From contig NZ_CP096255.1 in the NCBI RefSeq assembly GCF_011516635.5, forward strand, positions 2,540,501 to 2,604,500: a stretch of 64,000 nt of DNA. The letters run 5' to 3'. The DNA is from Bradyrhizobium barranii subsp. apii. Its GTDB lineage: Bacteria; Pseudomonadota; Alphaproteobacteria; Rhizobiales; Xanthobacteraceae. The notes under the pieces are model-generated. The model was not told the origin of the DNA, did not search any database, and was given only the letters and a program-made list of their open reading frames with translations. Below, in pieces: positions 8,098 through 14,040 of the stretch; position 1 is the stretch's first letter; each line of letters starts with the position of its first letter. Made by a program: the position numbers and the translations under genes.

Positions 8098-8360
8098 CGG
8101 GTCCAGCGCGAGGACGTGCGCCATTCGCAATTCGGTCGGCGGGCTGCCGGTCGTCGTTAGAAATGACATCCAACGATGCGGGAATTGGCAGCCTCGCTAA
8201 CCCAAATTTCTTCGAGAGGAACAGACAACAACACCTAGACTATTCGTCGGGTCGGCAGTTCAATTGGCATTGGTTGATCGAGTCGGTTTCTCGCACCATC
8301 CAGCGCCGAGAGCGACGAGCGCCGACGTGACCAGAGCCAATGGCAACCAGTGTCCGACGG

Positions 8361-8420
8361 GACCAGCGTCCATAAGGCCAGCGTCAAAGAGGCCAGGGTC
8401 CAGAAGGCCAGCGTAGAGCG
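8361..8420. repeat. Four imperfect 15-bp tandem repeats
   Basis: Four consecutive 15-base units follow the pattern GGCCAGCGTCNANAA: 8361-8375, 8376-8390, 8391-8405 and 8406-8420. The period is an exact multiple of three, so either strand would encode a pentapeptide repeat (plus strand ASVKE/ARVQK/ASVER), but no convincing gene surrounds it. Confidence 0.7.
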
Positions 8421-8516
8421 AGCATCAACCCTGCAAGCAGCCCGCCAAGTCTGCTCGCAGCCCAACTTGGCAAGACACGGCAAGGCCTTTGCCAGCGAAG
8501 AGCCTTTGAGGCTTTT

Positions 8517-8547
8517 GGGACCATCGGTTACTCCGATGGTCCCTTTT
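8517..8547 (+). terminator. Factor-independent terminator
   Basis: A perfect 11-bp stem, GGGACCATCGG pairing with CCGATGGTCCC, has a 5-base loop and is followed by TTTT. A weaker AGCCT/AGGCT hairpin with its own T run lies just upstream (about 8502-8516). The only T tract is on the plus strand, so it would stop a transcript coming from about 8100-8500, where no gene is evident. Confidence 0.75.
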
Positions 8548-8715
8548 CATTGTGGTGCCATTGGCGCGAGACATCGGGCGGCTGTTGCTTCCGCGTTCAC
8601 CATGCAATCGAGCGAGGAACGCTATTTGATCGTCGCGTGCACAGTGATTGCCGACGTGCCAGAAGCTGTCGGTCCCTGACCCGTCGCTTTGATGGCAAAG
8701 GTATCGCTACCCTTA

Positions 8716-9651
8716 GTGTCTGTTCCAAAACATGTTGAGTCGAATGAATCGGTTGTGATTCAAGGTGAGCGGCCTGATTCGATGGGGACGCGCCGCCAAT
8801 GTGGACTACCGAGAACCGTGCACGCTACGACCGCAGCCGCCTGCGCTATCCGAGCGACTTGACCGACGAGGAGTGGGCGCTGATCGCGCCTCGCATCCCG
8901 CCGGCCAAGCGCGGCGGCAACAAGCGTACGGTGGACCTGCGCGAGATTGCCAACGGGCTGATGTACATCCTGAGCACAGGTTGCCAGTGGCGCGCGATCC
9001 CCAAGGACCTGCCGCCGCGCTCGACGCTGTATGGCTACTTCGATCTGTGGAGCTGGAACGGCACGCTCGATAAAATTCATCACGCCCTCTATGTCGAATG
9101 TCGCGAAAGGGCCGAGCGCGAGGCTTCTCCCACCGCCGCCATCATCGATAGCCAGAGCGTGAAAAGCGCTGAAAAAGGGGGCCTCATGATCTCCATGGCT
9201 ACGACGCGGGCAAGAAGATCAAGGGCAAGAAGCGGCACATTCTCGTCGACACGCAAGGCCTCTTGATGCACGCCATCGTGCATGCGGCGGACATCCAGGA
9301 TCGCGACGGCGGCGTGCTCCTGATGGCAACGTTGTTCGGCCTCTATCCCTTTCTTCTGAAGCTCTACGCCGACGGCGGATATCAAGGGCCACATTTCCAG
9401 AAGGGGCTGCGTAGCGCTCTGAAGCGCGTGAACCTCGAAATCGTCAAACGCTCCGATCAGGCTCACCGTTTCGTCGTCTTGCCCAAACGCTGGATCGTCG
9501 AGCGTACCTTTGCCTGGCTCGGGCGATGCCGAAGACTGTCCAAAGATTGGGAATGCTTCAATCACAGGGCGCTCGCCTTTCTCAAGCTGGCCTCCATCCG
9601 ACTCATGCTGCGAAAGCTATGCAATCCAAGGTAATCTTTCCGGACAGACTC
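8716..9651 (+). mobile_element. IS5-family (IS427-group) insertion sequence with TTA duplication
   Basis: A 936-bp element. The left end is GTGTCTGTTCC; the right end, read inward, is GAGTCTGTCCG. The target trinucleotide TTA is present on both sides (8713-8715 and 9652-9654), as expected for the TNA target preference of this group. Fusing the flanks restores the reading frame of the pseudogene it interrupts. Confidence 0.88.
8799..9634 (+). pseudogene. IS5-family transposase in two frames
   Basis: Frame one (8799 to about 9180) gives MWTTENRARYDRSRLRYPSD to IIDSQSVKSAEKGG, with the first catalytic Asp in IIDSQS. Frame two (-1) continues HDLHGYDAGKKIKGKKRHI, then LYADGGYQG with the second Asp, and VERTFAWLGRCRRLSKDWE with the catalytic Glu. 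The switch lies in an A/G run (GAAAAAGGGGGCC, about 9169-9182). Programmed -1 frameshifting occurs in some IS5 relatives, but the codon phase here does not give a good slippery heptamer, so a one-base loss is more likely. All three catalytic residues are present across the two frames. Confidence 0.8.
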
Positions 9652-9939
9652 TTATATTTGGCCTTCGCCTTGTATTCGAACGTAGACAGGTTGACCCTTT
9701 TCAGCTTGCCGTGTGACGGCTTTTGAGAGATGTCCGAGCCACTCACCGTGCCGCGTATCTTGATTGGAAATTGGCAACTTCCTCCGGACGTGAGGTCAAT
9801 GTCGGCCGTCGAGTTCTCGCCCCAATCCGCTAGTGTGCCTGAGATTGAGCATTCAGAAACGGCCGCCGCCCGAGATACAGACAGTAGGCTTGGACAAGCT
9901 AGCGATGAGCGCCAACGCGGCGACCTTTGACAACTGCAT

Positions 9940-10173
9940 AATAGGCTTCTCCGTAGCGTTGTCAGTTTACGGACTTCACTCCTCTGGCACCACGGCTAGG
10001 GCTAGGCGCATGCCCTCGCAGACCCGCTCTCGTCCTGCGAGATATTTCGTATCGTCGCTTGCTTGGCTGACAAGCAAGCGACTGATGGTAAAACTTGGAT
10101 CGAGCGCAAGTCCGACACTAGCAGTAACGTCGTGCAGAGAAAGCGGAACGCAGCGACCGCGCCTTCAGGACGC
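9940..10173. other. Intergenic region
   Basis: About 230 bp holding the upstream region of the minus-strand secreted-protein remnant. No gene, terminator or operator could be recognised. Confidence 0.4.
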
Positions 10174-10800
10174 TCACCGCGGCGATAGGAACGGAATGAT
10201 CATCGGCACGCGGCGGCAATAGGCGCCGTAGGCGTCTTCGCCGAGCTCCTTGGACAGAAACACCTCTTCCATCCGGCCCTTCTGCCACATGCCGAGCGAG
10301 ATCAGGATGGCGCCGAGGATCGTCGTTACGAGGCCGATCGCGATGCCGGTGACGAGCATGCCTGCAATCAGTCCCGTGTAGATCGGGTGACGCACGATGC
10401 CGTAGGGGCCAGTGTCGATAACGCGGTGGTCTTCCTTGTGGGTGATGGTGTTGGACCAGAATTTTCCGAGATGCAGCCGGCCCCACCAGGCGAAGGCGAT
10501 GCCGGCGGCCGAGAGGACCGCGGCGATGTAGATGCCGGTGTTGCCGAGCACCCAGAGCGGCTTCCAGCCCAGGACCTGTGCAACCCACGGCGTGTACAGG
10601 ATTCCGCCGACCAGGATCGGCAGGCGATAGCGCTGCGACTCCAGCGTCATGACCTGCTTCTGGGTGCGGCCCTGCCAGAACGAGGCGCCGACCCAGCTGG
10701 CGAGAAAGGCGAGCCAGATCAAGGCCAGGAGTTCGGTCGGCCAGGTCGTGGTCCAGCCACCCCAGGCCACGGAGAGAAGCTTGCTGAAATCGAAGGACAT
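10174..10800 (-). CDS. Isoprenylcysteine carboxyl methyltransferase (ICMT) family membrane protein
   Basis: A 208-residue integral membrane protein with about five hydrophobic segments. The C-terminal catalytic signature is clear: DTGPYGIVRHPIYTGLIAG (the RHPxY motif), followed by EEVFLSKELGEDAYGAYCRR. Bacterial relatives are SAM-dependent methyltransferases or related lipid enzymes; none has a prenylated-protein substrate. The ATG at 10800 was chosen because the protein-like sequence begins there (MSFDFSKLLSVAWGG) and upstream codons lie within the next gene. It is the last gene of a three-gene operon, 28 nt after the epimerase. Confidence 0.82.
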   Translation of the reverse strand: MSFDFSKLLSVAWGGWTTTWPTELLALIWLAFLASWVGASFWQGRTQKQVMTLESQRYRLPILVGGILYTPWVAQVLGWKPLWVLGNTGIYIAAVLSAAGIAFAWWGRLHLGKFWSNTITHKEDHRVIDTGPYGIVRHPIYTGLIAGMLVTGIAIGLVTTILGAILISLGMWQKGRMEEVFLSKELGEDAYGAYCRRVPMIIPFLSPR

Positions 10801-10828
10801 GAAGGTTCTTTGCGTTTGGGCGGAGGCC

Positions 10829-11860
10829 TTAGCTCGCGCGCGAGGAAAGCGCGTGATGCTCGATGGCGCCGGAGGGCCGCTGGCCGTTGCGGGCGAGCAG
10901 ATGGGTGATGGTTTCGCGCAAGACCGGTTCGATCGGGCGCGGCGCGTAGCCGAGCTCGGTGCGCGCCTTGCCGATCGAGAGGTCGCTCGCGGCAAGCGCG
11001 ATGCGCACGCCCTCGGCGGTGCCGTTGGGCGGCCGGCGCGTGATGCGATCGGAGATGGATTCGAGCATGATCGCGGAGAGCTCGGCGATCTTGCCGGGCA
11101 CGACGACCGGGAACTGCCGGCGGCCGCTCATCGCCGACATCATCCGCAGGATGTTGCCGAGCGGGACGCAGTCGCCGCCGAGGATGTAGCGCTGGCCGAT
11201 GCGGCCGCGCTCCATGGTCAGCACAAGGCCCATCGCGACGTCGCGGACATCGACGAGATTGACCAGGAAGTTGAGATGCGGCTGCACCTTCTTCTGGAGG
11301 AAGTACCACAGCATTGCGGTCGGCGGCGTCAGGTTGTGGTCGGCGGCGCCGATCGGCATGGTCGGCGTGCCGATCACGAGCGGAAAGCCCGCGGCCGCCG
11401 CCTTCGCGGCGTGGTGCTCGGCGAGCGACTTCGACCGCGTATAGGCGCCGGGCATCGCATCGGCCGGCTGCAGCGCCTCTTCGGCGGCAACGCCGTTGAG
11501 GTCGGAATAGGGGAATAGGATCGATTCCGTCGAACAGTGCAGGAAGCGCGACACGCCGCGCTTCATCGCCGCGGCAAGCACGATTTCGGTGCCGCGGCAA
11601 TTGACGTCGTGGAAGTCCTGCTTGTTGGCGACCCACATGCCGGGCAGGCCGGCGAGGTGATAGACCTGATCGACACCGGCGATCGCGGCCTCGACCGCGG
11701 TACCGTCCAGCACCGAGCCGTGGATGTGTTCAACGTCCGCGTTCGCTGCGGCCGGCGCACGGACATCGAGAACGCGTACCCGCTGCCCACGGGCGCGGAG
11801 CGCTTCTACAAGATGATGTCCGATGAAGCCGCTGCCACCGGTAACCAGTACGAGAGCCAT
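10829..11860 (-). CDS. NAD-dependent epimerase/dehydratase (extended SDR)
   Basis: A 343-residue cytoplasmic oxidoreductase. The cofactor-binding start MALVLVTGGSGFIGHHL has the extended-SDR GxxGxxG. DQVYHLAGLPGMW and HCSTESILFPYSDL follow, and the catalytic YxxxK is in AYTRSKSLAEHH. The family acts on nucleotide sugars, dihydroflavonol-like compounds or sterol/hopanoid-type lipids. The neighbours, a DUF962/Mpo1-like protein 29 nt upstream and an ICMT-like methyltransferase 28 nt downstream, favour a lipid substrate, which is inference. The ATG at 11860 directly begins the Rossmann fold; the open frame upstream is not protein-like. Confidence 0.85.
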   Translation of the reverse strand: MALVLVTGGSGFIGHHLVEALRARGQRVRVLDVRAPAAANADVEHIHGSVLDGTAVEAAIAGVDQVYHLAGLPGMWVANKQDFHDVNCRGTEIVLAAAMKRGVSRFLHCSTESILFPYSDLNGVAAEEALQPADAMPGAYTRSKSLAEHHAAKAAAAGFPLVIGTPTMPIGAADHNLTPPTAMLWYFLQKKVQPHLNFLVNLVDVRDVAMGLVLTMERGRIGQRYILGGDCVPLGNILRMMSAMSGRRQFPVVVPGKIAELSAIMLESISDRITRRPPNGTAEGVRIALAASDLSIGKARTELGYAPRPIEPVLRETITHLLARNGQRPSGAIEHHALSSRAS

Positions 11861-11889
11861 GCAGAAGGTTTGCTGTTTCGCTTCTAGAG

Positions 11890-12426
11890 CTATCGGGTTG
11901 AAAGGGAATTGGTCGGAAGAGGCGCCAAAATCGCGGCAAGGTCGCGACGGAAGCCCAATGCAATGAATAATTTCGCCATGACAAACATCGGTCCAAGCAG
12001 GAAATGCGCGGGGTGGTCGACCATCGACGGCTGCCGTTCCTCGAAAACCCTGTGGCCCACGATCTGCGCCGCGACGCCAAATCCGATCAGCACCGCAAAA
12101 ATCGACCACATCATGACGATCGAGGCCTGATTGCCGATTGCGGTTGCGACCGAAAGCAGCACGGTCATCGCGGCAAGGATGCCGAGTCCAATCCCGGCGT
12201 CCAGCATCAGCCAGTAAACCAGCACCGGCAGGGCCGCAACCACGGCCAGGCTCACCTCGATCCCGAAGATGGGAAAACGCACGAGGGTGAGCGGCAGCAC
12301 GGCGCCGGTGAAGAGCAGGAGGATTCCGACCACGTGCATCGCGCAGTTCCAGGGATCGCGATGATATTCGACGTAATCGGCCAGTTGGCGTTGAAAATAA
12401 CCAGCCATCTCGGTCTCGTGCAGCAT
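11890..12426 (-). CDS. Mpo1-like (DUF962) membrane protein
   Basis: A 178-residue protein with four predicted membrane helices and the DUF962 signature YVEYHRDPWNCAMHVVGILL. Its spaced His residues and the later HPAHFLLGPMFVMAK segment are typical. Yeast Mpo1 is an iron-dependent dioxygenase that shortens 2-hydroxy fatty acids; bacterial members are uncharacterised. Two starts are possible, 12426 (MLHETEMAGYF) and 12408 (MAGYF), and neither has a strong ribosome-binding site. It is the first gene of the operon with the epimerase and ICMT-like genes, suggesting an alpha-oxidation or hydroxy-lipid modification role. Confidence 0.8.
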   Translation of the reverse strand: MLHETEMAGYFQRQLADYVEYHRDPWNCAMHVVGILLLFTGAVLPLTLVRFPIFGIEVSLAVVAALPVLVYWLMLDAGIGLGILAAMTVLLSVATAIGNQASIVMMWSIFAVLIGFGVAAQIVGHRVFEERQPSMVDHPAHFLLGPMFVMAKLFIALGFRRDLAAILAPLPTNSLSTR

Positions 12427-12577
12427 GGGGTCGGGGAAGGGCGAGAACTGGCTATAGCACCTGATAGGGCAGTGCACAAACCGGCTCGCGTGTCGCGCAA
12501 AGCATGGCTGTTGCGCTTTCGACAGGCCGCAAAACGGTCGGAACTTCAAAGAGTTCCGTCAGGGGAAGCGATCTCGC

Positions 12578-13240
12578 TCAGCGCTTCTTGGCGGGCTTTT
12601 TCGCCGCAGGCCCGGGCGCCGCAGCTGGATGCGCAGGCGCCTCCTCCGGCACCTTGGCATAGGTCAGGATTTGCAACTGACCGTTGACCGTCGAGGTCGG
12701 CTTGGCCCGGTCGAGAAACTGCTCCTCGCCGAGGCCGATCGGATGCAGCCGCTTGGTCGAGATCTTGAAGGTGTTCACCAGGACGTCGCGGATCGCATCG
12801 GCGCGTCGCTGGCTCAGGATCGCATTGGCCTCGCGCGTCTTCACATTGGATTCGACATGGCCGACGATCAGGAACGTGTACGGCAGCAGCGAGGAGTTAA
12901 CCAGCGCGTCCGCGATGCGGCCGACGGTCTGGTAGGACGCGGGCTGGATGATCGGCGTGTCGGCGTCGAACTGGATCTGCGCGTTGAAGGCGGGCAGGTT
13001 GGCGAGGTCAGGCGCGATCAGCGGGCGGTTCACTGGACCCGGATCGTTCTTGATCCTGGCCTTGGCGCGCTCCATCACCTGCTGCTTCAGCGCGGGAAGG
13101 TCGACCTCGGCGGCCTGTTCGAAATGGTTCAGCTTGCCGACGATGTCGTCACGGGTCGGCGCCGCCGTCTGCGCGCTTGCTGCGCCCGCGAGCAGGGCCA
13201 GGACCACGACCAGCGTGATGGCGATTCCGTTCGCGCGCAT
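12578..13240 (-). CDS. Exported OmpA-like domain protein
   Basis: A 220-residue protein. Residues 1-24 are a signal peptide (MRANGIAITLVVVLALLAGA, cut after ASA). A helical spacer follows, and residues about 85-190 form an OmpA-like peptidoglycan-binding fold: FDADTPIIQPASYQTVGRIA, VGHVESNVKTREANAILSQR, and RLHPIGLGEEQF. The tail is rich in Pro, Ala and Lys (AAAPGPAAKKPAKKR). The ATG overlaps the stop of the upstream Cys-rich gene (TGATG), so the two are translationally coupled. Likely periplasmic, tethered to peptidoglycan. Confidence 0.82.
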   Translation of the reverse strand: MRANGIAITLVVVLALLAGAASAQTAAPTRDDIVGKLNHFEQAAEVDLPALKQQVMERAKARIKNDPGPVNRPLIAPDLANLPAFNAQIQFDADTPIIQPASYQTVGRIADALVNSSLLPYTFLIVGHVESNVKTREANAILSQRRADAIRDVLVNTFKISTKRLHPIGLGEEQFLDRAKPTSTVNGQLQILTYAKVPEEAPAHPAAAPGPAAKKPAKKR

Positions 13241-13656
13241 CACCGATACCCCGCGTCGTCGACGGCCTTCAGGCAGTTGTTGCTGATGCCCTTGGGCGTC
13301 GAGACCAGACAGGGGATCGACTTGCTGGTCTCCTTGGTCGAGCCGCCGCAGACCTTGACGATCTCGCGCTGGCAGGCGTTCGCCACCGTGACGCGCGCGG
13401 CGACGCGCTTCTGGATGGCATCGAAGGCGCCGAGATAGTCGCTCTGGCATTGCTGCGAGAGCACGTCGCGGTTGCGGGACAGGCACTCTTTCAGCCGGGT
13501 CGAGTCCGGGTTGACGCCGCGGCAATTCGCGACGATTTCCGCGCCGCAGCTCTTGGCCAGGAGCCCGATCGAATCGCCAAAGCTCATGGTCTCCGCCGCC
13601 GCTAGCGACGGCATAACCAATGCCAGCAAGATCAGTGTGATGGAGCCCCGGACCAT
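13240..13656 (-). CDS. Exported cysteine-rich repeat protein (GLG1-type)
   Basis: A 138-residue protein with a signal peptide (MVRGSITLILLALVMPSLAA). The mature part has regularly spaced cysteines: SCGAEIVANCRGVNP, LKECLSRNRDVLSQQC, ACQREIVKVCGG and PCLVS...NNC. These match the cysteine-rich GLG1 repeat family that bacteria export with unknown function. The ATG at 13656 begins the signal peptide; a TTG 12 codons upstream is less likely. It is coupled to the OmpA-like gene by a 1-nt overlap, which suggests the two act together in the envelope. Confidence 0.78.
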   Translation of the reverse strand: MVRGSITLILLALVMPSLAAAETMSFGDSIGLLAKSCGAEIVANCRGVNPDSTRLKECLSRNRDVLSQQCQSDYLGAFDAIQKRVAARVTVANACQREIVKVCGGSTKETSKSIPCLVSTPKGISNNCLKAVDDAGYR

Positions 13657-13744
13657 GGGCGCATCTGATACGGGGAAGTTCGCGGTGGTCAAGGGGCGTT
13701 CGGGCGAGAACTGTCGAACGTCCGGCTAGTGCGGCGAACAGTCC

Positions 13745-14032
13745 TCACTCGGCCTCAGGGAGGGGTGGCCATTCGATCAGGGCGACCGTGTGTTTCCTGA
13801 GGTCGTCGGCCGCAGCAGGGTCGGCCTTGAGCTCGTCCAATGTCCGCGGCGGGGGAAGCTGGCGGCCGTCCGCGCGCAGCTCCTGCGCATAAAATGCGAG
13901 CGCCTCGGGCGCACCCTCCAGGGCCTCGTCGACGTCGTCGCCGCCGGAAATGCAGCCCGGCAGGTCGGGAAACCACAAGCCGACGGCGTCGTCCGGGCCT
14001 GCGTCCACGATGATGGCGACGTACCGAGGCAT
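13745..14032 (-). CDS. HicB-like protein, without HicA
   Basis: A 95-residue protein with the HicB N-terminal fold: MPRYVAIIVDAGPDDAVGLW, then FPDLPGCISGGDDVDEALEG and a tail ELKADPAAADDLRKHTVAL. Complete HicAB systems have a small dsRBD-like HicA toxin next to HicB; no such frame is present here. The protein also lacks an obvious C-terminal DNA-binding domain. It starts 8 nt after the UvrD helicase stop on the same strand, so it is probably co-transcribed with it. It is more likely a solitary HicB-like protein than an antitoxin. Confidence 0.78.
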   Translation of the reverse strand: MPRYVAIIVDAGPDDAVGLWFPDLPGCISGGDDVDEALEGAPEALAFYAQELRADGRQLPPPRTLDELKADPAAADDLRKHTVALIEWPPLPEAE

Positions 14033-14040
14033 ATCAGGCC

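Larger units (their letters stand above)
8098..8621. other. Gene-poor stretch with tandem repeats and a terminator
   Basis: About 520 bp without a reading frame I can support. It contains four 15-bp imperfect tandem repeats (8361-8420) and a strong factor-independent terminator on the plus strand (8517-8547). The presence of a terminator with no gene before it suggests a small RNA or a lost gene. Confidence 0.4.
8622..9939 (-). pseudogene. Small exported protein gene, broken by frameshift and IS5 insertion
   Basis: Removing the IS5 element (8716-9651) and one copy of its TTA duplication joins two coding stretches. The start at 9939 reads MQLSKVAALALIASLS, a signal peptide. After a shift of frame near 9865-9875 the text continues AAVSECSISGTLADWGENS and PIKIRGTVSGSDISQKPS. 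It crosses the IS site within AKAKYKGSDTF and ends ITVHATIK followed by TAG at 8622-8624. The reconstructed product is about 125 residues. The TFEYKAKAKYKGSDTFAIKA part resembles the last strands of bacterial Ig-like or cadherin-like domains. The spliced length is not a multiple of three, which confirms the indel. Function unknown; probably periplasmic or secreted. Confidence 0.75.

Noticed and set aside
8361-8420. Possible CRISPR-like repeats
   Set aside because: The units are 15 bp and contiguous with no spacers; they are a tandem minisatellite.
8350-8679. Plus-strand frame of 109 codons with a pentapeptide repeat
   Set aside because: It runs through the terminator at 8517 and into the 3' end of the secreted-protein remnant; no ribosome-binding site.
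9165-9185. Programmed -1 frameshift as the normal way to make the IS5 transposase
   Set aside because: The zero-frame codons around AAAAAGGGGG do not form an X-XXY-YYZ heptamer; kept only as an open question.
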